From an uncultured Brevibacterium sp. (lineage in GTDB: Bacteria; Actinomycetota; Actinomycetes; Actinomycetales; Brevibacteriaceae): a stretch of 5,999 nucleotides of DNA. The stretch is from NCBI GenBank assembly GCA_902489185.1, contig CABTZC010000135.1, positions 1-5,999 of the forward strand, read 5' to 3'. The position numbers and the translations under genes were made by a program. Every line of letters starts with the position of its first letter. The first letter of the stretch is position 1. This document shows positions 1-5,256 of the stretch, piece after piece. Under the pieces are notes generated by a model. The model searched no databases. It had not been told where the DNA came from and saw only the letters and a program-made list of their open reading frames with translations.

Positions 1-50
1 AGTAGAGCAGGGTGGGCTTGTAGAAGCGGATGCAGTTTATCGACGAGCAT
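1..50 (-). CDS. Start of an unidentified third gene of the moxR operon (partial)
   Basis: Reading leftward from an ATG at 50-48, an open frame gives MLVDKLHPLLQAHPALL and leaves the window without a stop. An AAGAGG ribosome binding site (plus-strand 58-63) lies 7 nt before the ATG. The start overlaps the last 14 bases of the DUF58 gene, which fits the tight packing of this operon. MoxR-DUF58 pairs are often followed by small membrane proteins, transglutaminase-like proteins or VWA-domain proteins, so one of these is expected. Seventeen residues are too few to choose among them. The call rests on start, ribosome binding site and operon logic only; no family was recognised. Confidence 0.55.
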   Translation of the reverse strand, partial: MLVDKLHPLLQAHPAL

Positions 51-906
51 TCGCGTGCCTCTTCATGAGTCGGTGAAGTTCGTGAAGCGTGTCCTTGGTG
101 TGCGACAGTTCAACGTGCGAAACGGTTTTCAACGCCCGTTCGAACGCGTCGCGGCGAGCTTCCTCCTGACGCTCGTACTCGGCTTGCAGTTCGCGCGACA
201 TCAGGGACTTGGGAATGTTGGTATCGTCGCCCACGCCCAGTCCTCTAAGGTCGCCGAGGTGGCTGGCCTCGATCAAGTCCGCATCAGTGAGCGTGACCCA
301 CATGAAGTCGTGTTGAGCTGAAAGACGATGGACCAGTTTGGGGTTGACAGGTACGCCTGCGTCGCTGATGACGAACAGGAGTTTGCGACGGGAAACGTTC
401 CTGGCTACCCACGACAGTTGGGTGTTGATATCACCTGCGTCAAGCGTGCGGGAGTTCAAGATCGTGCGCAAAATGCTTTCCAAATGTGCCTCTGAACCTG
501 CTGAGTCCGTAGCGCCGGTGCCGCTAGCAGAACCATAGACGAGGCTCACATCGTCTCCGTGGCGGACAGCAAGGTAGCCGGCCATGCCCGCCATCAAAAT
601 GGCGAGTTCACGTTTGAGCTCACCACCTGCACTGGACGCGTCAAGTTCCACCCCAGTGTTGACGACAAGCATAAGCGCGTGTCGACGGTGGGCCACATAC
701 CGCTTGACCAACGGGCTGGAGTGGCGGGCGGATGCCTTCCAGTCGATGTCACGGATTTCGTCGCCCGGTACGTACTCGCGCAGATCATCGAAGTCCAAGG
801 AATGACCGTGGTAGACCGAGGCGTAATCACCGTCTAAGAGTCGTCGAGTGAGTCGTCGAGCATGGAAGTTCATGCGCGACTTTACGCGGGGGAGCAGGGT
901 TGTCAT
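37..906 (-). CDS. DUF58 domain protein, soluble form
   Basis: This 289-residue protein carries the DUF58 signature at about residues 38-61: DFDDLREYVPGDEIRDIDWK followed by ASAR. The second half resembles a von Willebrand A-like fold, with hydrophobic strands at about 77-84, 118-125 and 175-183 (KLLFVISDAG). The place where VWA proteins have a DxSxS metal-binding motif reads VVNTGVEL, so the Asp and Ser ligands are absent. No signal peptide or membrane segment is evident, and the length matches the short cytosolic DUF58 type. The C-terminal third is rich in charged, probably helical sequence. The ATG overlaps the moxR stop by 4 bp (ATGA), indicating translational coupling. DUF58 proteins are partners of MoxR ATPases in assembling or activating other proteins or complexes. 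The specific target here is unknown. Confidence 0.92.
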   Translation of the reverse strand: MTTLLPRVKSRMNFHARRLTRRLLDGDYASVYHGHSLDFDDLREYVPGDEIRDIDWKASARHSSPLVKRYVAHRRHALMLVVNTGVELDASSAGGELKRELAILMAGMAGYLAVRHGDDVSLVYGSASGTGATDSAGSEAHLESILRTILNSRTLDAGDINTQLSWVARNVSRRKLLFVISDAGVPVNPKLVHRLSAQHDFMWVTLTDADLIEASHLGDLRGLGVGDDTNIPKSLMSRELQAEYERQEEARRDAFERALKTVSHVELSHTKDTLHELHRLMKRHANARR

Positions 907-1883
907 GGGGCAGGGATCACGCGGAGGAGTTCGTGGATGATGGTCTCAGACGTTACTCCCTCGGCGGCGCCTTCGAATCCCACTATGATGCGGTGACGCA
1001 AAACGCGCAAAGCCAAACTCTTCACGTCCTCGGGAATCGCGTAGTTCCGGCCGTGCATGACGGCTAATGCGCGCGCTGCCTGAGTAAACGCAATCGAAGC
1101 GCGGGGTGACGCGCCACAGTCAATAAAGCGCGCCAAGGGGCCAATGTATCGTTCGGGGTTGCGAGTCGCGTTCACGATGGCTACTAGGTAGTTGGAAATG
1201 GCCGGATCGATGTAAACCTTTTTCACGAAGGCGCGCAGCTCAACAACGTCCTCGACGGCGCATGCCGCATCGACCTGCGTATCGAATACGCCCGCATCGA
1301 TGCGGTTGAGGATCTCAATCTCTTCTTCATGAGTTGGGTAATCCAGGATGTCCTTGAGCATGAAGCGGTCCAACTGTGCTTCGGGAAGTTCGTATGTTCC
1401 TTCCTGCTCAATAGGGTTTTGGGTGGCTAAAACGAGAAAAGGGGAAGGCAGATCGTAGCGAACACCGCCAATGGTGGTCTGTTTTTCCTGCATTGCTTCT
1501 AGCATGGCGCTCTGAGTCTTGGCAGAAGAACGGTTGATTTCGTCAAGGAGGACCAGGTTGGCGTGCACGGGGCCCAGCCGGGTTTCGAACGATCCAGTAG
1601 CTGAGTTGTAGATTTCCGAACCGATGATGTCAGACGGAAGGAGGTCAGGGGTGCACTGAATGCGCGCGAACTTACCTTCGACTGAACCTGCGAGTGCGGC
1701 CGCAGCTGTCGTTTTTGCGAGGCCTGGGACGCTTTCCAGAAGAATGTGCCCACCGGTGAGTAGACCGATCAACAGACTTTCACGAAGCCGCTGCTGGCCT
1801 ACGACATACGTGTCGACGTAGGACTCGATGTTGGCGAGAAGTGTGCCCGCGTGCGCGACTTCTTCCTGGGATGTGGTACTCAT
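903..1883 (-). CDS. moxR: MoxR-family AAA+ ATPase
   Basis: This 326-residue AAA+ ATPase has the MoxR layout. The Walker A-like loop is ESVPGLAKTT (residues 50-59, Lys58). Walker B is LVLLDEINRS (110-119, Asp114/Glu115). Sensor 1 lies in VLATQNPIEQEG (Asn156), followed by LPEAQLDRF with a likely arginine finger at Arg173. The sensor-2 region is GASPRASIAF (Arg261). The length is typical of the family (about 310-350). MoxR proteins are cytosolic ATPases that act as chaperones for the maturation of other protein complexes, usually with a DUF58 or VWA partner; here the DUF58 gene follows with a 4-bp overlap. The start is supported by AGGAAGG 5 nt upstream. It is transcribed divergently from the nrd operon and shares its upstream region. 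The exact MoxR subfamily and substrate cannot be read from sequence. Confidence 0.95.
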   Translation of the reverse strand: MSTTSQEEVAHAGTLLANIESYVDTYVVGQQRLRESLLIGLLTGGHILLESVPGLAKTTAAAALAGSVEGKFARIQCTPDLLPSDIIGSEIYNSATGSFETRLGPVHANLVLLDEINRSSAKTQSAMLEAMQEKQTTIGGVRYDLPSPFLVLATQNPIEQEGTYELPEAQLDRFMLKDILDYPTHEEEIEILNRIDAGVFDTQVDAACAVEDVVELRAFVKKVYIDPAISNYLVAIVNATRNPERYIGPLARFIDCGASPRASIAFTQAARALAVMHGRNYAIPEDVKSLALRVLRHRIIVGFEGAAEGVTSETIIHELLRVIPAP

Positions 1884-1888
1884 GGGTT

Positions 1889-1895
1889 CCTTCCT
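1889..1895 (-). promoter_or_regulatory. Ribosome binding site of moxR
   Basis: Read on the minus strand this is AGGAAGG, 5 nt before the ATG at 1883-1881. It is a strong match to the anti-Shine-Dalgarno sequence and supports that ATG as the start. I found no convincing -35/-10 pair for moxR. The best -10-like hexamer (TATGCT, minus strand, near 1914-1919) lacks a good -35. Confidence 0.75.
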
Positions 1896-2040
1896 GAGGG
1901 GACGTCTTTTTAAGCATATGAAAAAAAGCGTCGGGTGACTTACCTATGTGTGTCAGTCTCGAAACACCTACGCAAACGTGTGTAAAGGTCCTTGTCCAGA
2001 ATCCTGGCCGTTGGATTCGAGAAGCCGAAAGATTGCGTGC

Positions 2041-2065
2041 TGAAAAAATTTCTAAAAATTTTTTC
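2041..2065. other. AT-rich A/T-tract abutting a DnaA box
   Basis: 22 of 25 bases are A or T, in runs of A5-A6 and T6, in a region that is otherwise GC-balanced. The tract is nearly self-complementary (A-runs followed by T-runs) and ends exactly where the DnaA box at 2066 begins. Such a tract could be curved, easily melted, or bound by a nucleoid protein such as Lsr2. These roles are inference. It is not a terminator, because there is no GC-rich stem. Confidence 0.5.
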
Positions 2066-2074
2066 TGTGGATAA
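2066..2074 (-). promoter_or_regulatory. DnaA box, perfect TTATCCACA
   Basis: TGTGGATAA on the plus strand is TTATCCACA on the minus strand, an exact match to the classical DnaA consensus. It directly follows the AT-rich tract. A second perfect box lies 124 bp to the right in the same orientation. Together these suggest real DnaA binding, either for transcriptional control of nrd or as a DnaA-titrating site. Binding itself is inferred. Confidence 0.55.
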
Positions 2075-2189
2075 ACCAGGGGGCAGTGTGTGGGTGGCTG
2101 TGGATGGAGGACAAGAGGTGAGATGGCGGAAGACCTGAATGCTTGAGTAAACCTGCTGGTGATTGAACTACACACTTGTTATTTAGATG

Positions 2190-2198
2190 TGTGGACAA
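2190..2198 (-). promoter_or_regulatory. DnaA box, perfect TTGTCCACA (actinobacterial form)
   Basis: TGTGGACAA on the plus strand is TTGTCCACA on the minus strand, the box preferred by Streptomyces and mycobacterial DnaA. A degenerate copy (TTATCCAGG on the minus strand, 2199-2207, 7 of 9) abuts it in the same orientation. Another weak one (CCATCCACA, 2099-2107) lies further left. The box is about 65 bp left of the first NrdR-like site, so DnaA could affect nrdH transcription. Confidence 0.55.
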
Positions 2199-2220
2199 CC
2201 TGGATAAGTCTTTCCACCAC

Positions 2221-2230
2221 CTGTGCACAG
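2221..2230. repeat. 10-bp perfect palindrome CTGTGCACAG
   Basis: This is a perfect 10-bp palindrome in the intergenic region. Its centre lies 31 bp from the centre of the next inverted repeat (2250-2263), about three helical turns. Alone it is short enough to be chance. The shared TGTG/CACA arms with its two neighbours make an operator role possible. Confidence 0.35.
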
Positions 2231-2249
2231 TGATAACACGCACATGAAA

Positions 2250-2263
2250 TTACACTGGTGTAA
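2250..2263. repeat. Inverted repeat TTACAC-TG-GTGTAA
   Basis: The 6-bp arms are perfect around a 2-bp centre. It ends at the first base of the left NrdR-like box. It may be part of the same operator or the site of another dimeric regulator. No specific regulator is recognised. Confidence 0.4.
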
Positions 2264-2278
2264 CACACGATATGGGGG
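2263..2278 (+). promoter_or_regulatory. Candidate NrdR box 1 (weak)
   Basis: ACACACGATATGGGGG matches 11 of 16 positions of the NrdR-box pattern acaCWAtATaTwGtgt as I recall it; the left half is good and the right half poor. Its value comes from its spacing: its start lies exactly 31 bp before box 2, the three-turn spacing typical of NrdR operators. NrdR is the nucleotide-sensing ATP-cone/zinc repressor of ribonucleotide reductase operons. Its gene is not in this window. Confidence 0.5.
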
Positions 2279-2281
2279 TAG

Positions 2282-2298
2282 TGTGTCTGGCAGACACA
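2282..2298. repeat. 17-bp perfect inverted repeat TGTGTCTG-G-CAGACACA
   Basis: Both 8-bp arms pair perfectly around a single central G. It lies between the two NrdR-like boxes and overlaps the first five bases of box 2. It is the strongest dyad in the intergenic region and looks like an operator for a dimeric DNA-binding protein. I do not recognise the regulator. Too short a loop (1 nt) argues against a role as an RNA hairpin and for a DNA site. Confidence 0.6.
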
Positions 2299-2309
2299 AC
2301 ATCTAGTGG
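2294..2309 (+). promoter_or_regulatory. Candidate NrdR box 2
   Basis: ACACAACATCTAGTGG matches 13 of 16 positions of the NrdR-box pattern acaCWAtATaTwGtgt as I recall it. It lies 122 bp before the nrdH start and 31 bp from box 1, the arrangement expected for NrdR repression of a class Ib reductase operon. The match to one box is suggestive; the pair in front of nrdHIEF is what makes the call credible. It shares five bases with the 17-bp inverted repeat. Confidence 0.6.
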
Positions 2310-2337
2310 TCCGAGTTGAACTGAAGCACGAACAACA

Positions 2338-2380
2338 CGCGCAGGGCAGAACTCCTTTGACGAAGGTCCTGTTCCGCGCG
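2338..2380 (+). other. Possible imperfect hairpin in the nrdH leader
   Basis: Three short stems nest in order: CGCGC (2338-2342) with GCGCG (2376-2380), GAAC (2349-2352) with GTTC (2371-2374), and CCTT (2354-2357) with AAGG (2363-2366) around a TGACG loop. Internal loops separate them. It lies in what is probably the untranslated leader of nrdH. No T-run follows, so it is not a classical terminator. Short stems of this kind are common by chance, so confidence is low. Confidence 0.25.
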
Positions 2381-2421
2381 GGAGCGCTTATCAGCCGGCC
2401 ATCGACACCTGTAAACGTGAT

Positions 2422-2427
2422 GAGGAG
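2422..2427 (+). promoter_or_regulatory. Ribosome binding site of nrdH, decides the start
   Basis: GAGGAG lies 4 nt before the ATG at 2432. The frame stays open upstream to a GTG at 2306, but NrdH homology begins only at MITVYTKPAC. This site, together with that homology, fixes 2432 as the start. Confidence 0.75.
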
Positions 2428-2431
2428 AGAC

Positions 2432-2683
2432 ATGATTACCGTGTACACGAAGCCAGCGTGCGTACAGTGCACCGCAACATACCGTGCATTGGATGCCCGT
2501 GGTTTGGAGTACCGTTCAGTTGACTTAAGCGTTGACACCGATGCGCTTGATGTCGTTAAGGCAATGGGGTACATGCAGGCTCCGGTTGTTGTCACAGACG
2601 ACGATCACTGGTCGGGCTTCCGCCCTGACAAGATTGCTACACTCGGCGGCGGTGGCGCTGTGTCGTCATCTGGCGTGGCCTAA
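2432..2683 (+). CDS. nrdH: NrdH, glutaredoxin-like redoxin for class Ib ribonucleotide reductase
   Basis: This 83-residue protein begins MITVYTKPACVQCTATYRAL. Its redox motif is CVQC (Cys10 and Cys13), and it has the NrdH hallmark WSGFRPD at residues 60-66 plus the cis-proline region QAPVVV (49-54). NrdH has a glutaredoxin-like sequence but is reduced by thioredoxin reductase. It passes electrons to the C-terminal cysteine pair of NrdE after each turnover, in the cytosol. The length is close to the usual 75-80; the extra residues are a short Gly/Ser/Ala tail (LGGGGAVSSSGVA). It is first in the operon, so its upstream region controls all four genes. Its stop abuts the nrdI start (TAAATG). Confidence 0.97.
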   Translation: MITVYTKPACVQCTATYRALDARGLEYRSVDLSVDTDALDVVKAMGYMQAPVVVTDDDHWSGFRPDKIATLGGGGAVSSSGVA

Positions 2684-3097
2684 ATGCTGGTTGTCTACTA
2701 CTCGTCACCTTCGGAATATACTCACCGCTTCGTTCAGAAGCTTTCGCATGAGAGTCGTAGACTTCCCCTTCTCACGAGCGAAGACACGATCGAAGTACAC
2801 GAACCGTACGTACTGGTCACACCCACATACGGAGCCGGCCCGAACCGCGGATCGGTCCCCAAACAAATTAAGAAGTTTCTCGCACAGCCTGTAAACCGCG
2901 AACACATTGTCGGAGTAATAGGCGCCGGAAACACCAACTTCGGAAGTAACTACTGCCGAGCAGCGAAACTGGTATCTGCAAAACTGCAGGTGCCAGTGCT
3001 CTATATGTTTGAACTCCTCGGAACGCAAGACGACGTCGAGAAAGTCGACAAAGGATTGGAAACACTGTGTCAACGACTGCGCACGAACGCGACCTAG
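2684..3097 (+). CDS. nrdI: NrdI, flavodoxin-like activator of class Ib reductase
   Basis: This 137-residue NrdI shows the FMN phosphate loop SSPSEYTHRFV (residues 7-17), the second flavin loop TPTYGAG (46-52) followed by SVPKQIKKFL, and the third loop GAGNTNFGSNYC (80-91). The FELLGTQDDVEKV segment near 109-121 is also family-typical. NrdI reduces oxygen to an oxidant that passes to NrdF and oxidises its dimanganese centre, making the tyrosyl radical. The ATG follows the nrdH stop with no gap and has no good ribosome binding site, so translation is probably by reinitiation after nrdH. Its 3' end overlaps nrdE by 31 bp. Length is within the usual range. Confidence 0.97.
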   Translation: MLVVYYSSPSEYTHRFVQKLSHESRRLPLLTSEDTIEVHEPYVLVTPTYGAGPNRGSVPKQIKKFLAQPVNREHIVGVIGAGNTNFGSNYCRAAKLVSAKLQVPVLYMFELLGTQDDVEKVDKGLETLCQRLRTNAT

Positions 3098-5229
3098 AAG
3101 CCATCATTCGTGAAGAAACGGACCTGGACTACCACGCGCTTAACGCGATGCTTAACCTGTACGACGAAAACGGTCGTATCCAGTTTGAGCGCGACCGTCA
3201 GGCTGCACGCCAGTTCTTCCTGCAGCACGTCAACAACAACACGGTCTTCTTTCACGACCTCTCTGAAAAGCTCAACTATCTGATTGAGCACGAATACTAC
3301 GAAAAAGAAGTGCTGGACCAGTACGACTTCGAATTTATCTCTGAACTCTCGAAGTTGGCGTACTCCAAGAAGTTCCGCTTCCAAACCTTCCTGGGTGCGT
3401 TTAAGTTCTACACGTCCTACACGCTGAAAACTTTTGATGGCAAGCGTTACCTGGAACGTTTTGAAGATCGCGTCGTCATGGTCGCGCTGTTCTTGGCGCG
3501 CGGTGATCGCGAACTTGCCCGCAACCTCGTCGAAGAAATCATCGCTGGTCGTTTCCAGCCAGCGACTCCGACGTTCCTCAACGCAGGCAAGAAACAGCGC
3601 GGCGAGCTGGTGTCATGCTTCCTTTTGCGGATCGAAGACAACATGGAGTCAATTGGTCGCTCGATCAACTCGGCTCTGCAGCTGTCTAAGCGTGGTGGGG
3701 GTGTGGCATTTAGCCTTACTAACATTCGTGAATCGGGCGCGCCCATTAAGAAGATTGAGAACCAGTCCTCTGGTGTGATCCCTGTGATGAAGCTGCTCGA
3801 AGACTCGTTCTCATATGCCAATCAGTTGGGTGCGCGTCAGGGTGCGGGTGCTGTGTATCTTCACGCTCACCACCCGGACATCTATAAGTTCTTGGACACC
3901 AAGCGTGAAAATGCCGATGAGAAGATTCGCATTAAGACGCTGAGCTTGGGCGTGGTGATTCCAGACGTGACGTTCCAACTGGCGAAGAACAACGACGACA
4001 TGTACCTGTTCAGTCCGTACGACGTTGAGCAGGTGTACGGTGTTCCGTTCTCGGACATCTCAGTTACGGAAAAGTACGAAGAGATGGTCGACGACGCTCG
4101 AATCCGTAAGACCAAGATCCGTGCGCGTGAGTTCTTCCAGACCCTGGCTGAAATCCAGTTCGAATCCGGTTACCCGTACATCATGTACGAAGACACCGTG
4201 AACCGTGCTAACCCCATTGACGGCAAGATCACCATGTCGAACCTGTGCTCGGAAATTTTGCAGGTGTCAGAAGCCAGCGAATACAACGCGGACCTGTCAT
4301 ACGCCCGTGTTGGTAAAGACATTTCGTGTAACCTGGGCTCGCTCAACATCGCTATGGCGATGGACTCAGATGACTTTGGGCGTACGGTTGAAACGGCAAT
4401 CCGCGGTCTCACGGCGGTTTCGGACACGTCGAACATCAGCTCGGTTCCATCGATTGAGCGCGGTAACAACATGTCGCACGCAATTGGTCTGGGTCAGATG
4501 AACCTGCACGGGTACCTGGCACGTGAGTCCATCCACTACGGCTCTGAAGAGGGTCTGGACTTCACCAACATGTACTTCTACACCGTGACCTACCACGCGG
4601 TTCGCGCGTCGATGGAAATTGCTAAAGAACGTGGGGTCGCGTTCGAAGGGTTTGAGCGTTCCAAGTACGCAAGTGGTGAGTACTTCGACAAGTACACGCA
4701 GCAGGAGTGGGCACCTCGCACGCAGAAGGTAGCCGACCTATTTGAGAAGGCTGGCGTCCACATTCCTACTCAGGACGACTGGGCAGCCCTTCGTGACGAC
4801 GTAGCCAAGTACGGAATTTACAACCAGAACTTGCAGGCTGTGCCACCTACTGGTTCGATTTCGTACATCAACAACTCGACGGCATCGATCCACCCGATTG
4901 CTTCGCGCATTGAAATCCGCAAGGAAGGCAAGATCGGTCGCGTGTACTATCCTGCGCCGTTCATGACGAACGACAACCTGGAGTACTACCCGGACGCGTA
5001 TGAGGTTGGGTACGAGAAGGTCATTGATACCTACGCTGAAGCCACCAAGCACGTTGACCAGGGGCTGTCACTGACGCTGTTCTTTAAGGACACCGCTACC
5101 ACACGTGACGTCAACCGTGCGCAGATTTACGCTTGGCGTAAGGGCATTAAGACGTTGTACTACATTCGTATTCGCCAGATGGCATTGCAGGGGACCGAGG
5201 TCGAAGGCTGCGTTTCCTGCATGCTGTAG
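3067..5229 (+). CDS. nrdE: NrdE, class Ib ribonucleoside-diphosphate reductase alpha subunit
   Basis: This 720-residue catalytic subunit reduces ribonucleoside diphosphates to deoxyribonucleotides. The key residues are present: Cys184 in ELVSCFLLR (redox pair), Asn392, Cys394 and Glu396 in NLCSEI (thiyl radical and proton transfer), Cys421 in DISCNLGSLN (redox pair), Tyr698-Tyr699 in LYYIR (radical transfer from NrdF), and Cys715/Cys718 in the C-terminal GCVSCML, the pair reduced by NrdH. The N-terminus starts directly with the short class Ib helical domain (DYHALNAMLNLYDE); the ATP-cone activity site of class Ia is absent, as expected. The start is a GTG inside nrdI, 11 nt after AAGGA (3051-3055). 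The next in-frame Met (28) would remove conserved sequence. No intein or frameshift is seen. Confidence 0.98.
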   Translation: MSTTAHERDLEAIIREETDLDYHALNAMLNLYDENGRIQFERDRQAARQFFLQHVNNNTVFFHDLSEKLNYLIEHEYYEKEVLDQYDFEFISELSKLAYSKKFRFQTFLGAFKFYTSYTLKTFDGKRYLERFEDRVVMVALFLARGDRELARNLVEEIIAGRFQPATPTFLNAGKKQRGELVSCFLLRIEDNMESIGRSINSALQLSKRGGGVAFSLTNIRESGAPIKKIENQSSGVIPVMKLLEDSFSYANQLGARQGAGAVYLHAHHPDIYKFLDTKRENADEKIRIKTLSLGVVIPDVTFQLAKNNDDMYLFSPYDVEQVYGVPFSDISVTEKYEEMVDDARIRKTKIRAREFFQTLAEIQFESGYPYIMYEDTVNRANPIDGKITMSNLCSEILQVSEASEYNADLSYARVGKDISCNLGSLNIAMAMDSDDFGRTVETAIRGLTAVSDTSNISSVPSIERGNNMSHAIGLGQMNLHGYLARESIHYGSEEGLDFTNMYFYTVTYHAVRASMEIAKERGVAFEGFERSKYASGEYFDKYTQQEWAPRTQKVADLFEKAGVHIPTQDDWAALRDDVAKYGIYNQNLQAVPPTGSISYINNSTASIHPIASRIEIRKEGKIGRVYYPAPFMTNDNLEYYPDAYEVGYEKVIDTYAEATKHVDQGLSLTLFFKDTATTRDVNRAQIYAWRKGIKTLYYIRIRQMALQGTEVEGCVSCML

Positions 5230-5242
5230 GCGCGCGGGTTTC

Positions 5243-5250
5243 AAGGGGAG
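5243..5250 (+). promoter_or_regulatory. Ribosome binding site of nrdF
   Basis: AAGGGGAG lies 6 nt before the nrdF ATG at 5257, within the 27-bp gap after nrdE. It is the strongest ribosome binding site in the nrd operon, so NrdF can be made independently of coupling to nrdE. No terminator or separate promoter is visible in this gap. Confidence 0.75.
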
Positions 5251-5256
5251 ATAAGA

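Larger units (their letters stand above)
1884..2431. other. Divergent intergenic control region, moxR / nrdH
   Basis: These 548 bp separate two divergent operons and contain no reading frame with a good start, ribosome binding site and protein-like composition. The frames that cross it have skewed, unrecognisable translations. It is rich in TGTG on the plus strand and holds, from left to right, a degenerate DnaA box (TTGTCCAGA, 1992-2000), an AT-rich tract, two perfect DnaA boxes, three small palindromes and two NrdR-box-like sites. The last about 120 bp are probably the nrdH leader. No clear sigma-70-type promoter with both hexamers could be placed for either direction; TAGTGT (2279-2284) is a possible -10 for nrdH but has a poor -35. 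Confidence 0.7.

Noticed and set aside
2041..2066. Rho-independent terminator suggested by the A-run/T-run tract
   Set aside because: There is no GC-rich stem, and it lies upstream of both divergent operons, where no transcript needs to end.
2052..2243. A 63-codon minus-strand open frame in the intergenic region
   Set aside because: It is unlike any family I know, has no convincing ribosome binding site, runs through the DnaA boxes and AT tract, and has a composition expected of non-coding DNA.
2349..2374. LexA (SOS) box suggested by GAAC and GTTC in the nrdH leader
   Set aside because: The half-sites are 18 nt apart, whereas the actinobacterial LexA site needs about 4 nt between GAAC and GTTC.
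2306..2431. N-terminal extension of nrdH from the upstream in-frame GTG
   Set aside because: The extra 42 residues do not resemble NrdH, the GTG lies inside the NrdR-like box, and a good ribosome binding site precedes the ATG at 2432 where homology starts.
1884..2431. Main chromosomal replication origin, given DnaA boxes and an AT-rich tract
   Set aside because: Only two perfect boxes are present, and dnaA, dnaN, rpmH or gyrB are not in view. Actinobacterial oriC regions usually have many more boxes between dnaA and dnaN.
2650..2683. Unusual Gly/Ser/Ala tail of NrdH
   Set aside because: NrdH C-termini vary in length and composition, and a few extra small residues are within normal variation.
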